DNA of 64,000 nt from Pseudarthrobacter sulfonivorans (GTDB taxonomy: Bacteria; Actinomycetota; Actinomycetes; Actinomycetales; Micrococcaceae). The stretch is taken from assembly GCF_014712225.1 (NCBI RefSeq), contig NZ_JACXBW010000007.1:1-64000 (forward strand), read 5' to 3'. The notes below the pieces were generated by a model. It was not told the DNA's origin. It saw only the letters and a program-made list of their open reading frames with translations, and did no database searches. Of this stretch, positions 33,027 to 43,104 are shown piece by piece. How positions within the stretch are numbered: position 1 is the first letter of the stretch; each line of letters opens with the position of its first letter. The position numbers and the translations under genes were made by a program.

Positions 33027-35753
33027 GTGGTGACCTTCCCCGAAAATGACGTTCAGGTCTTCCGCGGTTATCCTGCCGTCAAGGTGCTTGTGAAGTCGGG
33101 AGCACGTATCAGCCAGAAACTTGCTGAAGCGACTAATCCCGATGTCTCTAAAGAGCTGGGTGTGGACAAGGCCAGACGAGTCCGTAGGGCTCGCGGGCGG
33201 CTGCGAAAATTTCTTGCGAACCCCGCCCTATCTATCGTTCAGCTCGACGAGAGCGGTGAGGAGTTGCTCTGCCCATTGGAAGGTAAAGGCGTCTATGAAC
33301 TCATCGAACAACGTGACTTCGTCCTTGCACTCAAACAACTGAAGAAGTTGATTGGCACCGTCGATGAAGCAATGGACCGCGAAACGATCGACCTGGCGCT
33401 GAAGCGGGAAGCTATCGCTTTCAGCTTCGAGGGCCCCGTCGGGAACCCGCCTCCCGGCAGTGACCCCGAACTGGTGCTCAAGCACGGGGTCCTGCCTGGA
33501 TACAGCGGTCCTGACCTCAGCACAAAGGAGCGGCGGCGGCTTGCGGAGTACAGCCAGCTATTAGTGGAAGGCACAGAGCGAATATTCTGGCTGAACACTC
33601 TTCGAGCCGAGTGCCATCTGGGACTCAACGACCCGGCCTCCGCACTAGAGCTCTACGAGAGCATCTTGGCAGACCGGGAAATTGACGAGGTGCGTCGAAA
33701 GTTTGTCGCCATCCGGGCAGCACATGCAAATCTCCGGCTAGGCGACCAAACCTACCGCAGCGAACGAAAGCTCGGCAGCGCAACGCGCGCCCGTGCGCGC
33801 GGCAGTTACGATGCTGCAATGGCCGTCGTCCGGGATGCCGGAGTCTCCGGTGCAAATCCCCTTGCCGCGGAAATCACCAGCCGATCGAAGCTGCAGCTAA
33901 TCAAGCTCAACGCCAACCTCAATATCCTCGGTTATCGGGACTCGTTGGTGCCGGTGCAGCGCCACACTGGTTTGCAGAATCTGGCGTTGCAGGATATTGA
34001 TCTGGCCAGGGGGGCAGTTGAGAAAGCCGTCACCTTCCGCTCCAGGGCAGATGATCTGGCAGTTGAGAGCGCGCGTCTTAAGGAGGAGGAGGACGCTGCG
34101 GAAAAGACTATCCAGATAGCCGTGCAACGTGAAGCCTCGGCCAGAGATCAAGTCGGCCGAGTCGATGTTGCGGCAGATATCCTTTCCCAGCAGCAGGACT
34201 TGTTCAGTACAAGTTCCACGATCAGCATGGGCGGAGCTGCGATGTCCGGTGCTATCGCTGGCGCTGCTGCGGGTCCTGTTGGTGCCGCGGTTGGCGCGGC
34301 CGTGGGTGTAGCCACAGGGGTGATCGGCAAACTTGCTCGGAGTGAGGAAATTGCCCTGCAGCAGCGAAGCGTGGCGTTGGATCGAAAGATTGCGGAGCGA
34401 GACTTGGTCATCGCCGGATTGGAGGCACAAATCGCTGCTGCCCGCTTGAACTTCATTGCTGATCGAAGGGAAGTCCTTGCAGGACAAGTGCTAAATGAAG
34501 ACCTGTTCTATACCTTGGCCCGAATCTACGAGGACTTGGCTCGCAGCTATTTGGACCATGCAATACTCGTCGCGTATCTCTTCGAACGGGCGGCCGCGTA
34601 CTTTCTGGGCGCCCCGGAAATGCGTATCGTCCGTTTCGACTACGAAGCCGGCCCTGGTGGCTTCATCGCTGCACCAGACGAACTTTTGCAAGACATCCAG
34701 TCCATAGTCGAGAAAGTCGCCCTTGACAGCCTAAAAACTGACCGGTTCGTCGACCAGATCTCGTTGAGGGAAGCCTTCCCCTTGGAGTTTTCCCGATTTC
34801 AGCAAACGGGCCAGCTGAACGCCGTGCTGTCCCGGTATGAACTCGACAAGCGGCGTCCTGGGTCCAGCTGGGGCCGCCTCAATGACGTGAGCGTTGAGTT
34901 GAACGGACTCGTGCCAGCAACCGGCATCACCGGTCATATCACTCACATGGGGCAATTCATGCTCCGGGACGCCACCGCGACAATGCTCCCGGAAACGGTC
35001 CGGCTGATCCCGACGGAAGCTGAGTTGGATGCGGCGCTCAGCGCCCAGGAAAGCGGTGATGCCGCTGCTGCCGCGGTGGGCGGGATTGTTGTCTGCAATT
35101 TCGATTCCAACACTAAAGAACTTGACGGCGAATTCACCTCGTCGGAGACGGGCTCGTCCATCAAACTCGGGCTCACCGAGGGTTACGGTCCCGCGGCCAT
35201 GTGGCGACTCGTCCTGGAACCCGAGGTAGCCCGCAACCTCACCGATGTGGTGTTGCATTTGGATACGCAAGCATTTGCCAGCGACCCTTTCGGGCTCGGG
35301 CCTAAAGTTCAGGCACTGATCGCGTCCTACGAAGCCGAACTGGAGCCTGAATCCGGTGGTGGTCTCGACCGGTTCCTGGCCATTTCCCTACGACGGCATG
35401 TCCCGGATGTGTTCTTGGGCCTAAAGAAATCTACCGGCAGTATCCAAATCTCCGAGGCGATGGTCGGCGGCGCAACACAAAGGGTCAAAGCAGTCATAGC
35501 GCAGGCATTAGATGCCAATGGAGTTGGCGTGCCGGGAGTGGAAATCGAAATCGGATCTCCGGACCGTTCTCTGATTCAGGTACGCACCACTGGTGGAGGC
35601 GGCTTCACGGAGAACCTCGACGAGCCCATCAACATGGTGCCACAGAGCGAACGTCCGATCGCAGCAGGTGCATGGACAATACAGCTGCCGCTTCCGGCGC
35701 AGCTCGACTTGCTCGATGACCTCATGCTGCTCATCCTGCACGAAATCCGGTAG
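33027..35753 (+). CDS. Tc-toxin A-like stalk protein (short form)
   Basis: About 908 residues. Residues 1-330 are helical with TPR-like patches. Around residues 345-500 two long charged coiled-coil stretches flank a glycine/alanine-rich hydrophobic segment (about 401-431, GAAAGPVGAAVGAAVGVATG), which looks like a membrane-inserting hairpin. Next, LARIYEDLARSYLDHAILVAYLFERAA and, near residues 580-650, LREAFPLEFSRFQQTG, RLNDVSVELNGLVP and GITGHITHMGQF resemble the TcB-binding end of Tc toxin A subunits, where F/Y-P-x-x-F/Y and 'RI-SVSV-I' motifs occur. It is less than half the length of classical TcA (over 2000 residues). GTG 33027 fits a GGGGG site; GTG 33030 is possible. Thirty bases upstream of the TcB/Rhs gene. 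Confidence 0.6.
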   Translation: MVTFPENDVQVFRGYPAVKVLVKSGARISQKLAEATNPDVSKELGVDKARRVRRARGRLRKFLANPALSIVQLDESGEELLCPLEGKGVYELIEQRDFVLALKQLKKLIGTVDEAMDRETIDLALKREAIAFSFEGPVGNPPPGSDPELVLKHGVLPGYSGPDLSTKERRRLAEYSQLLVEGTERIFWLNTLRAECHLGLNDPASALELYESILADREIDEVRRKFVAIRAAHANLRLGDQTYRSERKLGSATRARARGSYDAAMAVVRDAGVSGANPLAAEITSRSKLQLIKLNANLNILGYRDSLVPVQRHTGLQNLALQDIDLARGAVEKAVTFRSRADDLAVESARLKEEEDAAEKTIQIAVQREASARDQVGRVDVAADILSQQQDLFSTSSTISMGGAAMSGAIAGAAAGPVGAAVGAAVGVATGVIGKLARSEEIALQQRSVALDRKIAERDLVIAGLEAQIAAARLNFIADRREVLAGQVLNEDLFYTLARIYEDLARSYLDHAILVAYLFERAAAYFLGAPEMRIVRFDYEAGPGGFIAAPDELLQDIQSIVEKVALDSLKTDRFVDQISLREAFPLEFSRFQQTGQLNAVLSRYELDKRRPGSSWGRLNDVSVELNGLVPATGITGHITHMGQFMLRDATATMLPETVRLIPTEAELDAALSAQESGDAAAAAVGGIVVCNFDSNTKELDGEFTSSETGSSIKLGLTEGYGPAAMWRLVLEPEVARNLTDVVLHLDTQAFASDPFGLGPKVQALIASYEAELEPESGGGLDRFLAISLRRHVPDVFLGLKKSTGSIQISEAMVGGATQRVKAVIAQALDANGVGVPGVEIEIGSPDRSLIQVRTTGGGGFTENLDEPINMVPQSERPIAAGAWTIQLPLPAQLDLLDDLMLLILHEIR

Positions 35754-35783
35754 ACAGACTGAGGAATAGATTCAGGAGGCAAC

Positions 35784-38700
35784 ATGAGCGACAAATCCGG
35801 AATTTCCCCGCAGGTCCTCGCGCTGCCCAGCGGCGGCGGAGCCATACAAGGCATCGGAGAGACGTTCGCACCGGACCCGTCCACCGGAACCGGCCAGCTC
35901 AGCATCCCAATCGCCATCCCCCCCGGCCGGAACGGACTACAGCCGGCATTGACGTTGGCGTATAGTTCCGGCAGCGGCAACGGTCCCTTCGGTCTAGGCT
36001 GGTCAGTCCACGTGCCAGGGATCACCCGCAAAACCTCAACCGGTGTACCTCGCTACCTTGACGACCACGAAACAACCGAACCCGATACCTTCATCCTCTC
36101 TGGCCTAGATGACTTGGTGGACATCGGGCCAGCGGCCCCCGGCATCACGTACCGTCCTCGCACCGAAGGAGCCTTCGCACGCGTACAGCGGTTGCGGGGG
36201 TCCGACTCTGACATCTGGCAAGTGCAGGGCAAAGACGGCATCACGAGCGAGTACGGGGGTAGCAACGGCGCTGAAGTCGCTACCCTAGCCGACCCGGCAC
36301 ATCCTAACCACGTTTTCGACTGGCGGCTGTCCGAAACACTCGACCCGTTCGGCAACCGCGTCGAATACCGGTATCTACACGACCGGAACACCATCGGCCT
36401 ACGCGCCTGGGATCAGCTCTACCTGCATCAGGTCCGCTATGTCGACCTGATACGGGACGGTCAGCCCGGATTCCTCGTCAACGTCACTTTTGTCTACGCA
36501 GACCGCCCCGACCCTTTTTCCGACCACCGGGCCGGCTTCGAGGTCCGCACTCGGCTCCGCTGCCAACGCATCGAAGTCCACGTCCAGACCGACGCCGACC
36601 GTTTAGTCAGAAGCTACGAGCTCAATTACGTCGATGACCGGATTCGATTGGGCGAGCTGCCTGGCACCGCAGCGCCAGCGAACGGTCTGTCGCTGCTGAG
36701 CAGCGTCACCTCCGTGGGCCACGACGAGGACCGGACGCAGCGGCTGCCACCGCTCACCTTCGACTACACGGCGCCCCGGGGCGGAAACACCGCAGCCTTT
36801 CCCCTCCGGTCCCCCAACGGGGCACTACCCATCAGGTCCCTGGCCGACAATGAATTCGAACTCGTGAGCCTGTTCGCCAACGGCCTACCCGACGTAGTGC
36901 AGTTGGGTGCCGGATCGTCTCAATTTTGGCGAAATCGCGGCAACGGAATCCTCGACGGTCCGCACCCGCTAACTGAAATACCGGTCAACGTTTCGTTGGC
37001 CGAAGCCGGCGTCCAGCTCGCCGACCTCAACGGCGACGGGCGCGCCGACCTGCTCGTACTCGGCCGCGGCGGCTACTTCCCACAGGGCTTCGGAGGGCGG
37101 TGGGAACGCTTCGTAGAGTACCCGCAGGCCCCCTCCATCGCGTTTGACGACACAGAGTTGCGGCTGGTTGATCTTGATGGCGACGGCGTCGTTGACGCCT
37201 TGCGCACCGGGCAGGACTTCGAGCTGTTCCTCAATGACCCCCACACCGGCTGGCAGCGCCCGCAGCTCAGGAGCCGTGGCCCCGCCGAAGAGTTCCCAAA
37301 TGTACGTTTCTCCGATCCCCGCGTCAAGCTTGCAGACCTCAGCGGCGACGGGCTTCAGGACATCGTCCTACTTCAGCAAGGCCGCATCGACTACTGGCCT
37401 TATCTCGGTCACGGCCGGTGGGCACCGCGGATCACCATGGAGGACCCTCCAGTTTTCCCCAGCGACGTTCCTGGAGCCGATTTTGACCCTCGGCGGGTGC
37501 TGCTCGGCGATCTCGATGGCGACGGGCTCGACGACGTTGTCTACGTCGGCCCCCGCCAAGTGACGTTTTGGATCAACCGCGGCGGCAACGGATGGGGACC
37601 GCCGACCACGATCGGGGGAATCCCGCGGCTAAAGGATCCGGACGCGGTTCGGCTGCTCGACATGCTCGGCACCGGCACCCACGGCATTTTGTGGTCCGAT
37701 GATACCGGTGACGTCGACGCGGACACGAATGATGGCTACCAGTTCCTCGACGTCATCGGGCCAAAACCGTATCTGCTTGCCGGCATAGACAACCACATTG
37801 GCGCAACCACGCAGATCACCTACGCCACTTCCACCACGGCATACCAACGCGACGAGGACGACGCCAGCACCCGCTGGGACACGCCGCTGCCGTTCCCGGT
37901 GCATGTCGTAGAGACAGTCGCCGTAGCCGACCGTGTCTCGGGAGGCACACTGTCGTCCCGGTTCCGGTACTCCCAAGGCTATTGGGACGGTGCCGAGCGG
38001 GAGTTTCGCGGCTTCGGGGTAGTCGACCGACTCGACATGGAGGCCTTCGAGGATGCCACCACCGGCCCCTCGCCCGCGACACTGTTGCGGACGTGGTTCC
38101 ATCTCGGCCCGGTCGGGGAGGAGTCTGAGGAGCGACGCGAGGCGGACATCCTGAGCCGGGCCTGGACTGGGGACCCACCTCTGTTCAGCCGTTCACAGCA
38201 GCTCAGCGCATTGCTGGACCGGCTGCCACCTACTGCCCGGGGCGACGCATTCCGTGCCTTGCGCGGTTCGATCCTGCGTACCGAACTGTACGCCCTGGAC
38301 GGCGCCGGTCGAAGCGACCGCCCCTACACGGTCACCGAGACCTCCTACTCCGTGCGGGAGGAAAGCCACCCCCCGGACGGGACGGACCGCGTCCGGGTGT
38401 TCTTTCCGCACCCGGTAGCGCAGCGGACCACCCAATGGGAACGCGGGAACGACCCGCTGACCGTCATCACTGTTGCTGACGACTACGATCCGTTCGGCCA
38501 GGCCCGTGTGCGCACCACGGTGGCGTGCCCACAAGGCTGGCACCGATTGTCCGACCAGCCCGAGCAGGGCTACCTCGCAGCTCGGGAACGCATCGTCTTT
38601 GCCTCACCGACAGACGATGCGTTGCACCTCCGGGACCGCATCGCAACGACCACCAGCTGGGACATACGGGACTCTGGCGGGATGCAGGCACTGGATGTGG

Positions 38701-41700
38701 CCACTGCGCCCGATGGGGTCCTGAAACTAGAGCCAACCGGGCACACCGTGAATTTTTTCGATGGCCCCGCCTTCACCGGTCTCCCCGCAGGCCAGGTGGG
38801 GCCGTTCGGCGCGCTCACCCGACGGCAAGTCCTCGTGGCCACCGAAGAGCTCTTTCGTCTCGCCTACGCCGGTCCCGAAGGTCATGACGAGCCCGGCTTG
38901 CCACCATACCTGCAAGCCGGCCGGTCAACGCCCTGGACGCCGGAGTACCCGCCCGAATTCCGCAGTCAGATGCCTCCCCTCGCCGGCTATGTTCTTGAGG
39001 AAGGCGACCCGGCCCACCTTCCCGGGTACTACGTGAACGCCGAACGCATCCGATACGACGTGCAGGATGATTTCGGAGGCCACGACGCTCCGCGCCGGGG
39101 CCGGGGCCTGCCGATCGTCACCCGCGACCCGTTGGGCACCGCCGCCGGAAAACGGGACACCACGGTTGACTACGACGAATTCGACCTGCTCCCCGCGTCC
39201 GTACACAACCCGGTGGGGTTGGTCACCCGCGCCCAGAACGACTACCGCGTGTTCAAACCGGCCACCTTGACCGACGTCAACGGCAACCAGAGCACTGTCA
39301 GCTACTCACCCCTGGGCTTTCTTGAATGCATCGTCCAGCGAGGTGACCCGGACGCCGGCCCCGGAGACACATTGGAGGAACCCAGTGTCCGCTTCACCTA
39401 CGACCTGAACGGAACCGGCTCAACCCTTGGGGATTCACCGCACCCGATCTCCGTGCGCACCGAGCGGCGGCTGCACCACGCCGAATCGCTTGACGTCCCA
39501 GATGCCGATCGCAACCGGATGGTGACGTCGGTGACCTACTCCGATGGATTCGGGCGGATCGTGCAGACCCGGGCCTCTGCCGAATCCGTCGTCTTCGGTG
39601 ACCCTGTCCTCGGCGGCGGCCTGCTCCCCGTGCAAGGAGACCCCGACCCCGGTCGCGCAGTTACCGGTCAGCTGACCAACGAAGGCACACCACGCGTCGT
39701 GGTCAGCGGTGCTCGAACCTACGACGCCAAGGGCCGAGTGGTCGAGGTCTTCGAGCCCTGCTTCGACACCGGATGGGAGTACGTACCCAGGGCCGGGCAA
39801 CCGCCCGGGCACACGACCAAAACACAGTACGACCCCCTTGGGCGGGTCATCCGCACAATCCTCCCGGACGGCTCTGAGAACCGGCTGGTCCCTGGCGTCC
39901 CGGTCCAACTCAATAATCCCGTTGCTTTCCTCCCGACACCGTGGGAGGCATCGTTCTACGACAGCAATGACAACGCCGGGCGCACACACCCAGAGCAGGC
40001 CCGCGGATGGTCCCACGTCTGGAATACGCCGACCAGCACCGTGGTCGATGCCCTGGGCCGGGAGGTGACCCGCGTCCAGCGGCACCGTGCACCCGCCCGT
40101 TCGAACGGAGGGACCGACGCCGTGGCGCCCCCGCGCGACGTGACTACCGGTTTCGCGTACGACGTTGCCGGCAACCTGCTCTCAGTGACCGACGCCTTGG
40201 GGCGCCAAGCCTACCGCTACGTCTATGACCTCACCGGACACCCGCTCCGCAGCGACAGCCTCGACGCCGGCGTCCACCGATCGGTCCCTGACGCCCTAGG
40301 CAACGAGGTGGAGCACAGAGATAGCCGTGGTGCCCTTGCCCTAACTGCCCAGGACGTGATCGGTCGGCCGGCCCGCCGATGGGCTAGGGACACTCGAGAG
40401 GAGACCGTGACGCTGCGTGAGCGGCTCGAGTACGGCGACGGCGGGACACCTGCGCAACCATCCGAACAGCGTGCGGCGAGCAAGGCTGCCAACCGACTCC
40501 TGGCCTTGTACCAGCACCACGATGAGGCCGGGCTTCGCAGGTGTCTGGCTTACGATTTCCAAGGCAACGTGCTCGAGGAGGAGCGCCAGGTTTTCAACCA
40601 AGGCGTCCTCCTCGCCGGGTTCGACCGACCCGTCGGCGCCGATGATTCCACCCGCCCCGCCGCACTCCGCGTCGATTGGGAGCCGCCCGCCAACACGTCC
40701 CTCGATGAGCACGCCGGTGCTCTGCTAGATCCTTCTGCCTACTTGCTGTCTTGGATGTACGACGCGCTCGACCAACCGCGGTCCCTCAAGTGTCCGGGCC
40801 GAGCCGGGATGAGCCGCCGCGAACTGCAACTAAGCTATGACAACGCCGGCGCCCTCCGGCAGGTCCGCGTCGACGGGACGCCCGTGGTTGAGGACATCGC
40901 CTACGATGCCTCCGGGCGACACACAATGACAGTGTTCGGCAACGGGGTCCTGACCCGGTACTGCTACGACACCACGAACGGGCGCCCGCTGCGGTTGCGC
41001 AGCGAACCGTACACAACACCCCCGCCTTCCGGGCCAGGTGCCCCTACCTACAAAGTCAACGGAGCCCCACTGCAGGACCTGCAGTACAGCTACGACCTGC
41101 TCGGCAACATGCTCGAGATCACCGAACGTACCCCCGGCTGCGGGATCCGCGGCGCCCCGGGCGCGGGCCGGATCGCTGACCCCCAACTCCGGGCCTTGGC
41201 CGTCGCCGGCGACGCTCTGGTCCGCCGGTACAGCTACGACTCGTTAGACCGGCTCGTGCTCGCCGAGGGCCGTGAATGCGCCCAGTCCGCTTCCGCCGAG
41301 CCTTGGGCGGATGTGCGTCGCTGTGGCGCCGGAGCTCCGGCCATCCCTGGTGCAGACGGCAGCAGTCTCACCGCGGCCTACACGGAGAGCTACACCTACG
41401 ACGACGTCGGCGCCCTGCAACAACTGCGCCACGCAGGCGGTAGAACGGTGTTCAAGCGCAAATTCAATATAGTCCCGGAGACGAACCGTCTCGCCGTGCT
41501 GGACGTGGGCAGCGCCACCTTGTCGTACCAATATGACGAGAGCGGCAACCTCGTGGCCGAGACGACATCACGGCACTTCAGCTGGGACCACGCAAACCGA
41601 CTAATCGCATTCGCTGAGGGCTCCGGAACAGCCGGGCCCTCGGTGCAGACCCAGTACCGGTATGACGGAGCCGGCCAGCGGGTCACCAAAATCGTCCGTA

Positions 41701-43085
41701 CCCAGGACGGTGCGGTCGAAATCACAACCTACATTGGAGGTGTCTTCGAGCATCATCGCTGGCAGCATGGCCCATTGACTGGCGAGAATGATCTCCTGCA
41801 CGTCTCCGATGGCGTCCGCCGCGTGGCCAGCCTGCGCAGCGGTTCGGCACACCCGGAGGACCCGGGCCCGCCGGTCAGATACGACCTCGCCGACCACCTC
41901 GCCAGCGTTTCCGTCACTGTGGACGGGACCGGGGCCTTCCTTAATCGTGAAGAATATACTCCCTATGGCGAAACGAGCTTTGGGGGATATGCGCGCAAAC
42001 GCTACCGCTTCTGCGGCCAAGAACGCGATGAACACACAGGCCTGTACCACATGGGAGCCCGGTACTATGCCCCAGGCCTCGCACAATGGACCTCCGCCGA
42101 CCCTTCCGGACTGTCAGGAGGCGTAAACGCCTATGCCTACTGCGGCGGCAACCCAGTCAGCGCCATCGACCCGACAGGCCTCGCACCGCAGGACGCCACG
42201 GGACAGATCGTGATGGATGCGGAGGGAAACCCCTGGGCCCAAGTCGCCAGCACCGGCTTCGAACGCGTTGACCATGCCGCGGTGTTGGTTGGAACGGAGT
42301 CTGCATGGACGGCAGGCACCATCGACGAACAGATCCTCCTCCAAGGCAGCGGCGAGATAATACACGTCCAGGGCCGACCGGTCGAAGAGATCAACGGGAA
42401 CATCTTCTCAGCGCTCGACAACGAGTACTGGATGCTCCTCGCCCACGAGACTTCCCCACGTCAGGTCTCTAAATCGGCCTTCGACAACGCACGATTCTGG
42501 AGCACTGAGATTGCAGGCATGAGCGACGAGCAACTGGGCCAAGCCTTCGGTGCCACCGAGGCTCTCGAACGTGGGATGGAGGTCGCCACACTCATCGGAC
42601 TGCATCTCACGCCCATCGGGCGCGGTACCTTGTTCGTGATGGACGCTATTGACACACAGATTGCCGTCTCCCGCGCGAAGTCCCTTCCGGAGGCGATGGC
42701 GGCCATGGCCAACATGATTGACCCAGGACTGCTCGGGCCCGGACGTCTCAGGCAGGGCAGGGCAGCACGGCAAACAGTCGATACCCGTACTGGCCACGAG
42801 GTCGGTCGCTTTATCGTCGACCCGCATGGCAACACGCTGATCGAGCCCAAGGGTGGGTCGACGCCGCCGCTCAAAGGTCCTGACACTCACACGTTGTATC
42901 CAAACGGCTCCAACTACCATCGTCACAACCCCGCTGGCCACGGCAAGGGATCAGTCGGACATGCGCACGGGCATCTTGAGGGAACCGGACCAAATACGAA
43001 AGGCCAAGGTCAGTCCCTGAGCCCATCGCCCACTCCCACGGTTGTACCTAGGAACAGCCGCGACGCGCACTGGCCAATCAAATGA
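35784..43085 (+). CDS. SpvB/TcB-Rhs (TcB-TcC fusion) toxin
   Basis: A 2433-residue protein with a strong AGGAGG site. The N-terminus is an SpvB domain (TGTGQLSIPIAIPPGRNGLQPA near 35-56, then GPFGLGWSVHVPGI). Four FG-GAP/VCBS repeats of the form DLxGDGxxD lie near residues 413, 462, 518 and 575. A TcB middle region (about 660-1000) and YD/Rhs repeats follow to about 2060. The Rhs core (RYRFCGQERDEHTGLYHMGARYY, split around residues 2075-2097) ends at NPVSAIDPTGLAP (about 2125). The last 300 residues are the variable tip and contain a histidine-rich end (GHGKGSVGHAHGHLEGTG). This is the cocoon-plus-effector layout of Tc toxins in one chain. The tip activity is unknown; a link to polymorphic toxin type 24 is possible but unproven. 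Confidence 0.9.
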   Translation: MSDKSGISPQVLALPSGGGAIQGIGETFAPDPSTGTGQLSIPIAIPPGRNGLQPALTLAYSSGSGNGPFGLGWSVHVPGITRKTSTGVPRYLDDHETTEPDTFILSGLDDLVDIGPAAPGITYRPRTEGAFARVQRLRGSDSDIWQVQGKDGITSEYGGSNGAEVATLADPAHPNHVFDWRLSETLDPFGNRVEYRYLHDRNTIGLRAWDQLYLHQVRYVDLIRDGQPGFLVNVTFVYADRPDPFSDHRAGFEVRTRLRCQRIEVHVQTDADRLVRSYELNYVDDRIRLGELPGTAAPANGLSLLSSVTSVGHDEDRTQRLPPLTFDYTAPRGGNTAAFPLRSPNGALPIRSLADNEFELVSLFANGLPDVVQLGAGSSQFWRNRGNGILDGPHPLTEIPVNVSLAEAGVQLADLNGDGRADLLVLGRGGYFPQGFGGRWERFVEYPQAPSIAFDDTELRLVDLDGDGVVDALRTGQDFELFLNDPHTGWQRPQLRSRGPAEEFPNVRFSDPRVKLADLSGDGLQDIVLLQQGRIDYWPYLGHGRWAPRITMEDPPVFPSDVPGADFDPRRVLLGDLDGDGLDDVVYVGPRQVTFWINRGGNGWGPPTTIGGIPRLKDPDAVRLLDMLGTGTHGILWSDDTGDVDADTNDGYQFLDVIGPKPYLLAGIDNHIGATTQITYATSTTAYQRDEDDASTRWDTPLPFPVHVVETVAVADRVSGGTLSSRFRYSQGYWDGAEREFRGFGVVDRLDMEAFEDATTGPSPATLLRTWFHLGPVGEESEERREADILSRAWTGDPPLFSRSQQLSALLDRLPPTARGDAFRALRGSILRTELYALDGAGRSDRPYTVTETSYSVREESHPPDGTDRVRVFFPHPVAQRTTQWERGNDPLTVITVADDYDPFGQARVRTTVACPQGWHRLSDQPEQGYLAARERIVFASPTDDALHLRDRIATTTSWDIRDSGGMQALDVATAPDGVLKLEPTGHTVNFFDGPAFTGLPAGQVGPFGALTRRQVLVATEELFRLAYAGPEGHDEPGLPPYLQAGRSTPWTPEYPPEFRSQMPPLAGYVLEEGDPAHLPGYYVNAERIRYDVQDDFGGHDAPRRGRGLPIVTRDPLGTAAGKRDTTVDYDEFDLLPASVHNPVGLVTRAQNDYRVFKPATLTDVNGNQSTVSYSPLGFLECIVQRGDPDAGPGDTLEEPSVRFTYDLNGTGSTLGDSPHPISVRTERRLHHAESLDVPDADRNRMVTSVTYSDGFGRIVQTRASAESVVFGDPVLGGGLLPVQGDPDPGRAVTGQLTNEGTPRVVVSGARTYDAKGRVVEVFEPCFDTGWEYVPRAGQPPGHTTKTQYDPLGRVIRTILPDGSENRLVPGVPVQLNNPVAFLPTPWEASFYDSNDNAGRTHPEQARGWSHVWNTPTSTVVDALGREVTRVQRHRAPARSNGGTDAVAPPRDVTTGFAYDVAGNLLSVTDALGRQAYRYVYDLTGHPLRSDSLDAGVHRSVPDALGNEVEHRDSRGALALTAQDVIGRPARRWARDTREETVTLRERLEYGDGGTPAQPSEQRAASKAANRLLALYQHHDEAGLRRCLAYDFQGNVLEEERQVFNQGVLLAGFDRPVGADDSTRPAALRVDWEPPANTSLDEHAGALLDPSAYLLSWMYDALDQPRSLKCPGRAGMSRRELQLSYDNAGALRQVRVDGTPVVEDIAYDASGRHTMTVFGNGVLTRYCYDTTNGRPLRLRSEPYTTPPPSGPGAPTYKVNGAPLQDLQYSYDLLGNMLEITERTPGCGIRGAPGAGRIADPQLRALAVAGDALVRRYSYDSLDRLVLAEGRECAQSASAEPWADVRRCGAGAPAIPGADGSSLTAAYTESYTYDDVGALQQLRHAGGRTVFKRKFNIVPETNRLAVLDVGSATLSYQYDESGNLVAETTSRHFSWDHANRLIAFAEGSGTAGPSVQTQYRYDGAGQRVTKIVRTQDGAVEITTYIGGVFEHHRWQHGPLTGENDLLHVSDGVRRVASLRSGSAHPEDPGPPVRYDLADHLASVSVTVDGTGAFLNREEYTPYGETSFGGYARKRYRFCGQERDEHTGLYHMGARYYAPGLAQWTSADPSGLSGGVNAYAYCGGNPVSAIDPTGLAPQDATGQIVMDAEGNPWAQVASTGFERVDHAAVLVGTESAWTAGTIDEQILLQGSGEIIHVQGRPVEEINGNIFSALDNEYWMLLAHETSPRQVSKSAFDNARFWSTEIAGMSDEQLGQAFGATEALERGMEVATLIGLHLTPIGRGTLFVMDAIDTQIAVSRAKSLPEAMAAMANMIDPGLLGPGRLRQGRAARQTVDTRTGHEVGRFIVDPHGNTLIEPKGGSTPPLKGPDTHTLYPNGSNYHRHNPAGHGKGSVGHAHGHLEGTGPNTKGQGQSLSPSPTPTVVPRNSRDAHWPIK

Positions 43086-43104
43086 AGCCCCCTGCTTAGG
43101 GCTT
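43085..43104 (+). terminator. Weak hairpin after the toxin gene
   Basis: AAGCCC (43085-43090) and GGGCTT (43099-43104) pair around an 8-base loop directly at the stop codon. No T-run follows. Confidence 0.3.
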
